From positions 186,001 through 250,000 of the forward strand of contig NZ_SJKA01000005.1 in NCBI RefSeq assembly GCF_004331435.1: a stretch of 64,000 bases of DNA, written 5' to 3'. Position 1 is the stretch's first letter; the number at the start of each line of letters is the position of its first letter. Both the position numbers and the translations under genes were made by a program. The notes beneath the pieces were generated by a model that was not told the origin of the DNA, ran no database searches, and saw nothing but the letters and a program-made list of their open reading frames with translations. This document shows, piece by piece, positions 1 to 8,813 of the stretch. Source of the stretch: Kribbella sindirgiensis. Its GTDB lineage: Bacteria; Actinomycetota; Actinomycetes; Propionibacteriales; Kribbellaceae.

Positions 1-411
1 GACAATCGACCACGCTTCGACCCGTCCCCGCAGGAACGCGACGAGCTGGTCCGGCGGTTCGTCGCGGCCGCCGAGAACGGTGAGCTGGAGGCGCTCGTCG
101 CCGTACTCACCCCGGACGCGACCTTCACCGGCGACGGCGGCGGCAAGGGCGGCTTCCCCCGGCCGGTGCACGGCGCCGCCAACGTGGCCCGGATGCTCGT
201 CGGCGCTTTCGGCACGTTCCGCGGGCTGACCACCGAGCCGGTGCATGTCGGCGGACAGCCCGCGCTGCGGATCCACGACCGGTCGAACCACACCGTCGCG
301 GTCTGGTCGTTCACGATCGCCGAAGGCCGGATCACCGCGATCCACGGCATCGTGAACCCCGACAAGCTGACCCACCTGCAGCCGTCAGGGCACGCTGACG
401 ACCAGCGCTGA
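1..411 (+). CDS. ECF sigma factor, SigJ/ECF41-like, C-terminal part (5' truncated)
   Basis: Only the last 136 codons lie in the window; the gene begins upstream. The visible part is the SnoaL-like C-terminal domain that ECF41 (SigJ-type) sigma factors carry after sigma2 and sigma4, where it modulates sigma activity. The conserved NPDKL motif of this family is present near the end (VNPDKLTHL). No DNA-binding sigma region is visible because it lies outside the window. The last 27 bp overlap the end of the convergent lipid kinase gene. Family assignment is confident; which promoters it serves cannot be said. Confidence 0.8.
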   Translation, partial: DNRPRFDPSPQERDELVRRFVAAAENGELEALVAVLTPDATFTGDGGGKGGFPRPVHGAANVARMLVGAFGTFRGLTTEPVHVGGQPALRIHDRSNHTVAVWSFTIAEGRITAIHGIVNPDKLTHLQPSGHADDQR

Positions 412-1281
412 CGCGTCGACCTCCGCGGTCAACGACGTGCCGTCGGAGACGGCGTCGCCATCGAGCTGGCGCTGAACAGTGCGCTCCGCCCTGACCTGGA
501 TACGACGCCCGGTGAAGCGTTCCAGGTGTTCCTCACGCCAGGACTTGACCACGAGCCCGAGCACGAGCCGCGGCCAGTGGCTGATCCGGCGCGGCATCAG
601 GACCACCGCGTCGATCCGGCCGTCGTCCGGCCTCGCGTCCGGCAGCAGCGGGATGTTCGCCTGCAGCGTGCCGACGTTGCCCACCACCACAGTCCGCGCG
701 CGACGGCGTACCGCGGGCCGGTCGTCGACCGTGATCTCGACCCGGACGACCGGGTGGTTCAGGTTCCGCAGCGTGGAGACGACGTACGCCGCCCAGCCGG
801 CCCGCTTCTTCAGGTCGTCGGGGGCATCCGCGATGATCGCGGCGTCCAGCCCGAGGCCCGCCATCACCACGAAGCGGTCGGACGGCAGGTCGTCGCCCTC
901 GACCTGCACGCTGTCGATCCGCCGGTCCGAGCCGTCGAGTACCTCGGCCAGCGCGGTGTCGAGGTCGAGCGAGATCCCGAGGTTGCGAGCGAGCAGGTTC
1001 CCGGTCCCGGCCGGCAGGACCGCCGCCGGCACACCGGTCCCGGCGAGCTCGGCGCACACCACCCGCACGGTCCCGTCGCCGCCGGCGATCAGCACCAGGT
1101 CGACCGCGTCGTCGATCGCCCGCCGCGCCATCGTCACGCCGGCGTCGTCTTCGGTGGTCTCCAGCCACAGCGGATCCGCGAACCCACGCGTGGACAGCGC
1201 CTTCTCGACAGTACGGCGGAAGTTGTCGCCGTCGACCTTCACCGGGTTCACGATCACGGCTGCCCGCCTGGCAGAACTCAC
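385..1281 (-). CDS. Diacylglycerol/lipid kinase family protein
   Basis: 298 aa, with a GTG start chosen because homology begins at once (VSSARRAAVIVNPVK). The DAGK catalytic domain shows the nucleotide-binding GGDGT motif (residues about 72-76) and the PAGTGN loop about 25 residues later, as in YegS/BmrU/DgkB kinases. It probably phosphorylates diacylglycerol or a related lipid at the inner membrane face; the true substrate is not predictable. It is divergent from the serine hydrolase gene (only 28 bp between starts) and its 3' end overlaps the sigma factor gene. No membrane segment is seen, as usual for this family. Confidence 0.85.
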   Translation of the reverse strand: MSSARRAAVIVNPVKVDGDNFRRTVEKALSTRGFADPLWLETTEDDAGVTMARRAIDDAVDLVLIAGGDGTVRVVCAELAGTGVPAAVLPAGTGNLLARNLGISLDLDTALAEVLDGSDRRIDSVQVEGDDLPSDRFVVMAGLGLDAAIIADAPDDLKKRAGWAAYVVSTLRNLNHPVVRVEITVDDRPAVRRRARTVVVGNVGTLQANIPLLPDARPDDGRIDAVVLMPRRISHWPRLVLGLVVKSWREEHLERFTGRRIQVRAERTVQRQLDGDAVSDGTSLTAEVDASALVVSVP

Positions 1282-1309
1282 CTGATATTTGTCCGTTCGA
1301 GGAGATAAC

Positions 1310-2731
1310 GTGCTGAGAATGAGCAGACTTCCACGGAGTACGCCAGAAGCCCAGGGCCTGTCCACTGCGGCCCTCGACAGTTTCGTCGGAGCGTTGGACG
1401 CCGGGCAGCCGGAGATCCAGACCGTGATGCTGCTGCGGCACGGCCACGTGGTGCTGGAGGACACGTGGGCGCCGTACCGGCTGGAGGATCGGCACCTGCT
1501 GTTCTCGGTGTCGAAGAGCTTCACGTCGACCGGTATCGGACTGGCGATCGACGAGGGGCTGTTGTCGTTGGACGACCAGGTGATCTCGTTCTTCGACGCG
1601 GACGACCTGCCCGAGACGGTCAGCGACAACCTGGCCGCGATGCAGGTCCGGCACCTGCTGACGATGACGACCGGACACTCGAAGGACACCGTCGAGGCGC
1701 TCAGCCGGGATCGCCGGATGGTCCGGAGCTTCCTCGGTCTCGAGGTGGAGCACGAGCCGGGCACGGTGTTCGCGTACAACAGCGGCGCGACGTACATGCT
1801 GTCGGCGATCCTGCAGCGGCTCACCGGCGAGAACCTGCTCGACTACCTGCGCCCGCGGCTGTTCGAGCCGCTCGGTGCCACCGAGGCGACCTGGCAGCTG
1901 TCGAAGGAAGGCATCGTCGTCGGCGGCTGGGGCCTGAGCCTCAACACCGAATCTCTGGCGTGCTTCGGCCAGCTCTTGCTCCAGCACGGCGAGTGGAACG
2001 GCGAGCAGGTCGTCCCGGCCGAGTGGTTCGAGGCAGCCACCTCCAGGCAGGTCCCCAACGACAACGAGTCGAACCCCGACTGGAAACAGGGCTATGGGTT
2101 CCAGTTCTGGCGCGGTCGCCACAACACATACCGCGGCGACGGCGCGTTCGGGCAGTTCATCCTGGTGTTCCCGGAGTACGACGCGGTGCTCATCACCACG
2201 AGCGCGACCGGCGACATGCAGGCGATCCTGAACACGGCCTGGGACTACCTGCTGCCGGCTCTCGAAGGCAAGGAAGCCCCGGAGGCGCACCGTCCGGAGC
2301 GACTCGAGCTTGCCCCGCCGAGCGGTCCCGCGCCCACCCCGGGCAACGGGCAGACGTACCGCTTCGCGGCGGACAACCCGACCGGCCTGACCGCCGTACG
2401 GCTCGATCCTGACGGCACCGGCACGTTCAGCTTCCGTGACTTCAGCGACGGGAGTCTGCATGAGCTCGTCTGCGCACCCGGCGCGTGGCGCGAGCAGACG
2501 GCCCGGGGCGCCACCGACGACGCAGGCCCCGAGACGGGCGAGCGGGTGGTGACGAGTGCGTACGGCGACGACGGCGCGTTCGTCGCGACGTTCCGCTGGG
2601 TCGAGACGCCGTTCGTCGCGACCCTCACCTGCCGCACCGAGGGTGACACGCTGAACGTCAACGGTCAGCTCAACGTCTCCTTCGGACCGACCGAATTCAC
2701 ACTGACTTCGGAGGAGATGTCACAGAACTGA
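1310..2731 (+). CDS. Serine hydrolase, class C beta-lactamase/PBP-like
   Basis: 473 aa. Start GTG 1310 is preferred because GAGGAG at 1299-1304 sits 5 nt upstream; an in-frame ATG at 1319 is the alternative. The beta-lactamase-type domain has the SxxK nucleophile motif (SVSK in FSVSKSF, about residue 60) and YxN (YNSG, about residue 148). A C-terminal domain of about 140 residues follows, as in many actinobacterial esterase/peptidase members. No signal peptide is visible, so it is probably cytoplasmic; substrate unknown. It is more likely an esterase or D-amino-peptidase type than a true beta-lactamase. Confidence 0.85.
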   Translation: MLRMSRLPRSTPEAQGLSTAALDSFVGALDAGQPEIQTVMLLRHGHVVLEDTWAPYRLEDRHLLFSVSKSFTSTGIGLAIDEGLLSLDDQVISFFDADDLPETVSDNLAAMQVRHLLTMTTGHSKDTVEALSRDRRMVRSFLGLEVEHEPGTVFAYNSGATYMLSAILQRLTGENLLDYLRPRLFEPLGATEATWQLSKEGIVVGGWGLSLNTESLACFGQLLLQHGEWNGEQVVPAEWFEAATSRQVPNDNESNPDWKQGYGFQFWRGRHNTYRGDGAFGQFILVFPEYDAVLITTSATGDMQAILNTAWDYLLPALEGKEAPEAHRPERLELAPPSGPAPTPGNGQTYRFAADNPTGLTAVRLDPDGTGTFSFRDFSDGSLHELVCAPGAWREQTARGATDDAGPETGERVVTSAYGDDGAFVATFRWVETPFVATLTCRTEGDTLNVNGQLNVSFGPTEFTLTSEEMSQN

Positions 2732-2778
2732 GGCGCCGCGTGTCCTCCGGATCGTAACCACGGACGACGGAGGATGAG

Positions 2779-3717
2779 ATGAAGGTTTTGGTGGCAGGCG
2801 CGACCGGCGGACTGGGCCGGTCACTGGTACCGCAGCTGCTCGCGGCCGGACACGAGGTGACCGGGATGACCCGGTCCGAGACCGGTGCGGCCGAGGTGCG
2901 GTCCTTCGGTGCGGACGCCGTACTCGCGGACGGCCTCGACGCCGCCGCGGTGTACTCCGCGGTGGAGTCGGTCCGCCCGGAGGTCGTCGTACACCAGATG
3001 ACGGCGCTCAAGAGCGGTATCGACTTCAAGCACTTCGACGACAGCTTCGCGGTGACGAACAGGCTGCGCACCGAGGGCACCGACCACCTGCTCGCAGCCT
3101 CCCAGGCGGCCGGCGTACGACGGTTCGTCGTCCAGTCGTACGCCGGCTGGAACCTCGAACACGGTGGATCCGCCACGAAGACCGAGGCGGACCGGCTCGA
3201 CCCGAATCCGGTGCCCGCCCAGCGGCAGACGATGGCCGGGATCAAGCACCTCGAGTCGGCGGCGCTGAACACCGAGGGAATCGAGGGTGTCGCGCTGCGG
3301 TACGCGAACTTCTACGGGCCGACCGGCGCGCTCGGCAAGGGCGGTTCGATGGTCGAGCTGATCCAGAAGCGCCGGCTCCCGCTGATCGGCGACGGCACCG
3401 GGGTCTGGTCGTTCATCCACTACGACGACGCGGCCGCGGCGACGGTGAAGGCGATCGAGAGCGACGTGACCGGCGTGTTCCAGATCGCGGACGACGATCC
3501 GGCGCAGGCGGCGGTCTGGCTGCCCGAGTTCGCCGGCATCCTCGGCGCGAAGGCGCCGCTGCGCATCCCGGCCTGGCTCGGCCGCTTCGCAGTCGGTGAC
3601 GTCGGCATGGCCGCCTTCACCGAGATCCGCGGCGCCGACAACACCCTGGCCAAGAAGACATTCGACTGGCAGCCGGGCTACGCGTCCTGGCGCGAAGGTT
3701 TCCGCCACGGGCTCTGA
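2779..3717 (+). CDS. NAD(P)-dependent epimerase/dehydratase (extended SDR)
   Basis: 312 aa. It starts with the Rossmann glycine motif GATGGLG (residues 7-13). The catalytic tyrosine is not in the textbook YxxxK form: a QSYAGW segment occurs where SYG/YxxxK is expected, so it may be an atypical SDR or an NmrA-like binding protein. GGAGG lies just upstream of the ATG. It stands alone, 47 bp after the serine hydrolase and before the riboswitch leader. Substrate unknown; nucleoside-diphosphate-sugar epimerase-like is the best family label. Confidence 0.8.
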   Translation: MKVLVAGATGGLGRSLVPQLLAAGHEVTGMTRSETGAAEVRSFGADAVLADGLDAAAVYSAVESVRPEVVVHQMTALKSGIDFKHFDDSFAVTNRLRTEGTDHLLAASQAAGVRRFVVQSYAGWNLEHGGSATKTEADRLDPNPVPAQRQTMAGIKHLESAALNTEGIEGVALRYANFYGPTGALGKGGSMVELIQKRRLPLIGDGTGVWSFIHYDDAAAATVKAIESDVTGVFQIADDDPAQAAVWLPEFAGILGAKAPLRIPAWLGRFAVGDVGMAAFTEIRGADNTLAKKTFDWQPGYASWREGFRHGL

Positions 3718-3784
3718 GGCGGGACCGGTGAGAGGATTCCTTTACTTCGCTGTTACACACGAGGACGACCGCTGAAACCGGCTC

Positions 3785-3960
3785 GTCCTGAACTGGAACA
3801 GACCCGCCGGGACGGCGGGGCGCCCCTAGGGTTCCGCTGCTGGTCGATCTGACAGCAGGACTGGTCCGAGAGGGGAGGCGGTGCTGTCGCTGTAGTTGAG
3901 GCAAGCGCGACGGCGCCGCTCCACGGCGGGACAAAAGCCCGGGAGGCCTTGATGGCCCCG
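3785..3960 (+). promoter_or_regulatory. Guanidine-I riboswitch (ykkC/yxkD leader)
   Basis: The leader of the downstream permease has the ykkC core blocks in order: CTAGGGTTCCG (3826-3836), GGACTGGTCCGAGAGG (3858-3873) and ACGGCGGGACAAAAGCCCGG (about 3923-3942). These are hallmark conserved segments of the guanidine-I aptamer. Directly 3', AGCCCGGG...GGCC and GGCC...CCGGGCT can form a hairpin that uses the aptamer's last strand, and GGGCC/GGCCC near 3981-4000 could sequester the GGAGG at 3994-3998. So control may be by transcription or translation (inference). The genes behind it (DUF1989 pair, carboxylase part, allophanate hydrolase) match known guanidine-catabolism neighbours. Aptamer edges are approximate. 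Confidence 0.88.
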
Positions 3961-4004
3961 GGCTGCCGTGTGCGTTCCAGGGCCCCATACAGCGGAGGCC
4001 CGAA

Positions 4005-5588
4005 ATGTCAGGAACCAGCACAGCACCCCCTGAAACTCTGAGCAGCGACCAGCTCGGCGCGCGCGATCTCGGCCACTTCGGCTACGCGCAGCAGCTGTCG
4101 CGCCGCGTCGGAAGCTATGCGTCGTTCGCGGCCGGTTTCTCGTTCGTCTCCATCCTCACCACCGTCTTCCAGCTGTTCGGCCTGGGCTTCGGCTTCGGCG
4201 GTACGGCGTTCTTCTGGACCTGGCCGGCCGTTCTGGCCGGTCAACTGATGGTGGCGTTGTGCTTCGCCGAGCTCGCCGCCCGGTACCCGTTGTCCGGCGC
4301 CATCTACCAGTGGGCCCGCCGCCTCGGCGGCGCTGTTGTCGGGTGGTTCGCGGGCTGGACCATGGTGATCGCGCAGATCATCACGCTGGCCACGGCTGCG
4401 ATCGCACTGCAGGTCATCCTGCCCGCGGTCTGGCCCGGCTTCCAGTTGGTCGGCAGCGATCCCGCTCTCGCGTCGAGGGACGGCGCGGCGAACGCCGTAC
4501 TCCTCGGCTGCCTGCTGCTTGTCGCCACGACTGTGCTGAACGCGACCAGCGTCCGCATCACCGCTGTCGTGAACTCGGTCGGCGTGACCTGCGAGTTGGT
4601 CGGCGTCGTGTTGATCGTTGTTTTGTTGACAACCCGAGCCGAGCGCGGTCCGTCCGTCGTCCTGCACACCACGAACCTCGACAGCACGACCGGGTACGTC
4701 GTCCCGCTACTGATCTCGGCGTTGATGGCCGCGTACGTGCTGGTCGGGTTCGACAGCGCGGGCGAGTTGTCGGAGGAGACGCACAAGCCGCGCGCGACGA
4801 CGCCCCGGACGATCATCCGCGCGGTCACCGCCTCGGGGATCGGCGGCGCGTTCCTGATCGTCGCGGCGCTGATGGCCGCGCCGTCAGTGACCGACGGGAA
4901 CCTCGCCACCCAAGGACTCCCCTACGTGCTGACGAGCCGGCTCGGTACGACGACCGGCAAGCTGCTGCTGCTCGACGTCGCGCTCGCGGTGTGCGTGTGC
5001 ACGCTGGCGATCCAGACCGCGGCGGCCCGGATGCTCTTCTCGATGGCACGCGACAACGTGCTGCCGGGTTCGCGGCAACTGCGCAAGGTGTCCCCGAGGA
5101 CCGGTACGCCGGTCGCCGCGACGGTGGTACCCGGCGTGCTGGCCGGTGTCTGCCTGGTGGTGAACGTAGGAAACGCGGGCCTGTTCCTGGGCCTCGCCAG
5201 CGTCTGCATCATGCTGTTGTACGTCGCCTATCTGATGGTCACGACGCCCTTGCTGGTGCGACGTCTCACCGGCGGCGGACTGGCCGGCGGGGTGGACGAG
5301 AACGGGCGACCGCTGTTCTCGCTCGGGCGGCTCGGTCTGATTGTCAACAGTGTTGCGGTCGCCTACGGCCTCGCGATGGCGATCAACCTCGGCTGGCCAC
5401 GCGCCGACGTCTACGACCCGGCAGGCGACGGCTGGTACCTGCAGTACCTCCCACTGATCACCCTCGGCGTCGTAGCAGTCGGCGGTCTTGTCGCCTACCG
5501 CACCCAGCGCACCGCGTACTACGCGTCGATCGGCGTACCCCTGCCCACCACCACGCCCGCCGTCGAAGCGGAAGGCGCCAACGCATGA
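4005..5588 (+). CDS. APC family permease, candidate guanidine importer
   Basis: 527 aa with about 12 hydrophobic segments and the N-terminal organisation of amino acid/polyamine/organocation (APC) transporters. GGAGG at 3994-3998 precedes the ATG. First gene after the guanidine-I riboswitch, it overlaps the next gene by 4 bp (ATGA), so uptake of guanidine or a guanidinium compound is the natural inference; the family itself covers many amino acids and amines. Inside the gene, 4623-4632 reads TTGTTGACAA, using codons (GTT, TTG, ACA) unusual for this genome; see the palindrome finding. Confidence 0.88.
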   Translation: MSGTSTAPPETLSSDQLGARDLGHFGYAQQLSRRVGSYASFAAGFSFVSILTTVFQLFGLGFGFGGTAFFWTWPAVLAGQLMVALCFAELAARYPLSGAIYQWARRLGGAVVGWFAGWTMVIAQIITLATAAIALQVILPAVWPGFQLVGSDPALASRDGAANAVLLGCLLLVATTVLNATSVRITAVVNSVGVTCELVGVVLIVVLLTTRAERGPSVVLHTTNLDSTTGYVVPLLISALMAAYVLVGFDSAGELSEETHKPRATTPRTIIRAVTASGIGGAFLIVAALMAAPSVTDGNLATQGLPYVLTSRLGTTTGKLLLLDVALAVCVCTLAIQTAAARMLFSMARDNVLPGSRQLRKVSPRTGTPVAATVVPGVLAGVCLVVNVGNAGLFLGLASVCIMLLYVAYLMVTTPLLVRRLTGGGLAGGVDENGRPLFSLGRLGLIVNSVAVAYGLAMAINLGWPRADVYDPAGDGWYLQYLPLITLGVVAVGGLVAYRTQRTAYYASIGVPLPTTTPAVEAEGANA

Positions 5589-6244
5589 CCCCCGCCTCCA
5601 CGCCCGCCTCCTCTCCTGCGCCGGCTCACACGCACGAGATTCCGGGCTCCGCTGCGTGGTCCGCGCCGGTGCGGGCGGGACGCACTCTTACCCTGACCGC
5701 CCTCGCCGACGGCGCGAACGCGACCGTGCTGATCATCGGAGCCGACCGTCTCGATCGCCTGAACATCCCGGACACACTGAAGTCCCAGATGTCGGCGCGC
5801 ATCAAGCCGGGCATGGTCCTGATGTCGGATCGCGGCCTCGCGCTCGCGACCGTCATGACGTCGAGCCTCGACTGGCACGACTGCCTCACCGGCGCCCTCC
5901 CCGACCAGCTCCTGCTGCTCGAACTCGCCAAGCACGGCTTCGGCGAAGCTGACCTGCATGCCTGCATCAACTTCTTCAGCAAAGTGTCCGTGGCAGACGA
6001 CCCCCGCGCGTCGCTGACCTACATCCCCGACCACGCGAACGCAGGCGACACCGTCACGCTCCGCGCCGACCAAGACCTGCTGATCTTCGTCTCCACCGCA
6101 CCCCACGCGCTGTCCGACGGCCCCGCCGCAAGCATCGCCCTACAACTCGAAACGCCGGACCCCGCCGAAGATCCCGCACCGGATCCCGAACTCTGCGAGG
6201 AAGCGATCCGCGCCCTGCGCCTGACCCGGGAGCTGATCGCATGA
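5585..6244 (+). CDS. Urea carboxylase-associated DUF1989 protein (candidate carboxyguanidine deiminase subunit)
   Basis: 219 aa, start ATG overlapping the permease stop. Family features include EIPGSAAWS near the N-terminus, NIPDTLKSQ, the WHD motif (SLDWHDCL) and INFFSKVSV. DUF1989 proteins occur in pairs beside urea/guanidine carboxylase; such pairs have been reported as carboxyguanidine deiminase (CgdAB), releasing ammonia to form allophanate. Relative to the family pattern as I remember it (DTCGWHD), the Cys before the HD pair is absent here, and the region after it is shorter. It may therefore be the non-catalytic partner of the next protein (inference). Confidence 0.8.
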   Translation: MTPASTPASSPAPAHTHEIPGSAAWSAPVRAGRTLTLTALADGANATVLIIGADRLDRLNIPDTLKSQMSARIKPGMVLMSDRGLALATVMTSSLDWHDCLTGALPDQLLLLELAKHGFGEADLHACINFFSKVSVADDPRASLTYIPDHANAGDTVTLRADQDLLIFVSTAPHALSDGPAASIALQLETPDPAEDPAPDPELCEEAIRALRLTRELIA

Positions 6245-6858
6245 CCATCACCTCAACCACCGTCGCGCTGGACACCGTGGTCGAAGCCGGTGACGGCGCA
6301 CTCGTGACCGTGCCGTCGGGCGGGCGATTGCGGATTGTCGACCTGCACGGCAACCAGGCCGTGGACACCCTGTTCTACGACGCCCACGACCTCGAGAACC
6401 GGTACTCCGCCTTCGACACGATCCGCGAACAGCGTGCCGTGTTCCTGACCACCGGATCCCGTCTGGTGTCGACCAGGCTCGACGAACTCGCCGTGATCAC
6501 CGATGACACCTGCGGCCGGCACGACACCGTCGGCGGCGCCTGCTCGCAGGAGAGCAACGTCATCCGGTACGGCGAGTTCACGCGGCATCAGCACGCGTGC
6601 CGCCAGACCTTCCTGCGCTACGGAGCGAAGGCCGGCATCGGCCAGCGTCAGCTCACCCACAACGTCAACTTCTTCATGAACGTGCCGGTGACGTCGACCG
6701 GCGGTCTCACATTCGAGGACGGGCTGTCCGCGCCGGGGAAGTACGTCGAGATCACCGCGAGCCGCGACCTGTTCGTGCTGATCAGCAATTGTCCGCAGGT
6801 CAACAATCCTTGTAACGGCTGGGATCCGACGCCGATCCAGCTGCTGGGCCGGTGGTGA
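6241..6858 (+). CDS. Urea carboxylase-associated DUF1989 protein, second subunit
   Basis: 205 aa, ATGA overlap with the preceding gene. It carries the complete family signature: DTCGRHD (about residues 90-96), Cys in GGACSQ, QHACRQ, then HNVNFFMNVPV and the C-terminal SNCPQVNNPCNGW. The Cys/His residues probably bind a metal. With the protein before it, it is expected to form the heteromeric deiminase acting on carboxyguanidine between guanidine carboxylase and allophanate hydrolase. It is translationally coupled to the next gene through a GTGA overlap. Confidence 0.85.
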   Translation: MTITSTTVALDTVVEAGDGALVTVPSGGRLRIVDLHGNQAVDTLFYDAHDLENRYSAFDTIREQRAVFLTTGSRLVSTRLDELAVITDDTCGRHDTVGGACSQESNVIRYGEFTRHQHACRQTFLRYGAKAGIGQRQLTHNVNFFMNVPVTSTGGLTFEDGLSAPGKYVEITASRDLFVLISNCPQVNNPCNGWDPTPIQLLGRW

Positions 6859-8813
6859 CGATGGCCGTCGTCTCAGTTGTTGCCCCAGGCATCCAAACGA
6901 CGGTGCAGGACCTGGCCGGGCGGCCGGGTCTGTGGGATGTCGGCGTACCGCCGTCCGGGGCAGCCGACGAACTCACGTTCGCGCTGGTCAACGCCGCGGT
7001 CGGCAACCCGGACAGTGCGGCCGGGCTGGAGTGTGTGGTCACCGGGCCGGTACTCACCTGCGACGAGGACCGGCTGATCTGCGTCGGAGGCGCCGCCCGC
7101 ACTCCGACTGTCGACAATCTGCCGTTCAGACCAGGGCTGGTCGTCCGGTGGCCGGCCGGATCGGTGCTGGACGTCGGCCCGCTCGACGGTCCCGGGATGC
7201 GTGGGTACGTGGCGATCCAGGGCGGGCTCGATCTGCCGCGGGTCCTGGGCAGCCGGTCCACCTTCGTCCTCGGCGCCTTCGGCGGTCACGACGGCAGGCC
7301 GCTCGCGGCCGGCGATCAGCTACCACTGGGCCGCCAGGAGAACCTGCTCACTCCGCTGCCGGTGGAGCTGCCCGCGATGTCCGGTTCCTGGCAGGTGCGG
7401 GTGATCCCCGGACCTCACGGAGCACCCGAGCATCTCACCGCCGAGGGTGTCGACGCGTTCTTTGCCAACGAGTGGATTGTCGACCATCGCTCCGACCGCA
7501 CCGGCGTCCGGCTGATCGGCCCGAACCCCGGCTGGGCGCGAACCGACGGCGGCGAGGCAGGTCTGCATCCGTCCAACGTGCACGACTCCGCGTACCCGGT
7601 CGGCGGCATCATGCTGTCCGGCGACACCCCGGTCATCGTCGGCAAGGACGGGCCGTCGCTCGGCGGCTTCGTCGTACCGGCCGTGGTCATCGAGGCCGAC
7701 CGGTGGATGCTCGGCCAGCTCCGCGCCGGCGACTCCGTGCGCCTGGTCCCCGTGACACCCGGCACGGCCGCCGAGGCGATCCGCGCCCGGCGCCGCTGGC
7801 TGACCGATCTCCGGCAGGAGCCGGCCGCGGCCCCCGCCGCGATCAGTGCGCCGGACCGCCCGAAGGTCCTGCATCACGGCGAGCCGGCCGGCACGGCGCC
7901 GGCGTACACGATCAGGTGCGCGGGCGAGCGGCATGTGCTGGTCGAGGCCGGTCCGGCCGAGCTCGACCTCACGGTCCGGGTCTGGATCCACCTGCTGGCC
8001 CAAGCCCTGCGGAACGAGCCGCCTGCCGGGATCACGGAGATCGTCGAAGGCGTGCGATCGCTGCTCGTCGCAGTCGACTCGGCCCGGCTCGCGCTCACCG
8101 AACTCGCGGAGCGACTCGCGTTCCTGGCCGCCGGACTGGGTGACCCCGAGACCGTGGTGCTGCCCGCCCGCGAGGTGGTGCTGCCGATCGCGTTCGACCA
8201 TCCGGCGGCGCACGAGGCGATGCGCCGCTACGCCACGTCGGTACGGCCGGATGCGCCGTGGTGCCCGGACAACGTCGAGTTCATCCGGCGGGTCAACGAT
8301 CTGGACACGCGGGACGAGGTCTTCGAGATCGTCGAGGCCGCGACGTACCTGGTGGTCGGTCTCGGCGACGTGTACCTCGGCGCACCGGTCGCCGTGCCGG
8401 TCGATCCGCGGCATCGGCTCGTCACCACGAAGTACAACCCGGCGCGGACCTGGACGCCGCAGAACGCGGTCGGGATCGGCGGCATCTATCTGTGCGTGTA
8501 CGGGATGGAAGGTCCCGGTGGGTACCAGCTCGTCGGACGCACCGTCCCGGTCTGGCGGCTCTCCCCCGACGACGCGCACCCTTGGTTGCTGAGGCAGTTC
8601 GACCTGATCAGATTCGCGCCGGTGAGCGCGGAACAACTCGCGCACGAGCGGGCCGAGATCGCGGCCGGGCGGGCGGATCTGAAGACCGCGCCGGCGACGT
8701 TCTCGATCTCCGACGTACGCCGGATCGAGCAGGAGGCACCTGTGGACATCGCGACCTTGCGCGCCCGGCGCCGCGCAGCATTCGAGGCCGAGCGGGCCCG
8801 GTGGGGCGCATGA
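6855..8813 (+). CDS. Urea/guanidine carboxylase, carboxyltransferase part only (AHS2-AHS1)
   Basis: 652 aa from GTG 6855 (GTGA overlap); ATG 6861 is an alternative. Residues about 1-320 are the KipA/AHS2 half (TTVQDLAGRPGLWDVGVPPS, then GSRSTFVLGAFGGHDGR). Residues about 345-600 are the KipI/AHS1 half, with highly conserved blocks (APWCPDNVEFIRR, DPRHRLVTTKYNPARTW, YGMEGPGGYQLVGRT). Full-length enzymes are about 1,200 aa, with a biotin carboxylase domain before this and a biotinyl (AMKM) domain after. Both are absent: the ORF begins exactly at AHS2 and stops after FEAERARWGA, where the linker to the biotin domain normally starts. Carboxylation would need a partner in trans. Confidence 0.88.
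   Translation: MTMAVVSVVAPGIQTTVQDLAGRPGLWDVGVPPSGAADELTFALVNAAVGNPDSAAGLECVVTGPVLTCDEDRLICVGGAARTPTVDNLPFRPGLVVRWPAGSVLDVGPLDGPGMRGYVAIQGGLDLPRVLGSRSTFVLGAFGGHDGRPLAAGDQLPLGRQENLLTPLPVELPAMSGSWQVRVIPGPHGAPEHLTAEGVDAFFANEWIVDHRSDRTGVRLIGPNPGWARTDGGEAGLHPSNVHDSAYPVGGIMLSGDTPVIVGKDGPSLGGFVVPAVVIEADRWMLGQLRAGDSVRLVPVTPGTAAEAIRARRRWLTDLRQEPAAAPAAISAPDRPKVLHHGEPAGTAPAYTIRCAGERHVLVEAGPAELDLTVRVWIHLLAQALRNEPPAGITEIVEGVRSLLVAVDSARLALTELAERLAFLAAGLGDPETVVLPAREVVLPIAFDHPAAHEAMRRYATSVRPDAPWCPDNVEFIRRVNDLDTRDEVFEIVEAATYLVVGLGDVYLGAPVAVPVDPRHRLVTTKYNPARTWTPQNAVGIGGIYLCVYGMEGPGGYQLVGRTVPVWRLSPDDAHPWLLRQFDLIRFAPVSAEQLAHERAEIAAGRADLKTAPATFSISDVRRIEQEAPVDIATLRARRRAAFEAERARWGA

Noticed and set aside
1310..2731. 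Antibiotic-resistance beta-lactamase
   Set aside because: SxxK and YxN are shared with esterases and peptidases; no signal peptide and an extra C-terminal domain make a resistance enzyme unlikely.
3617..4021. Minus-strand open frame over the riboswitch leader
   Set aside because: No motif support; the region matches the guanidine-I RNA core on the plus strand.
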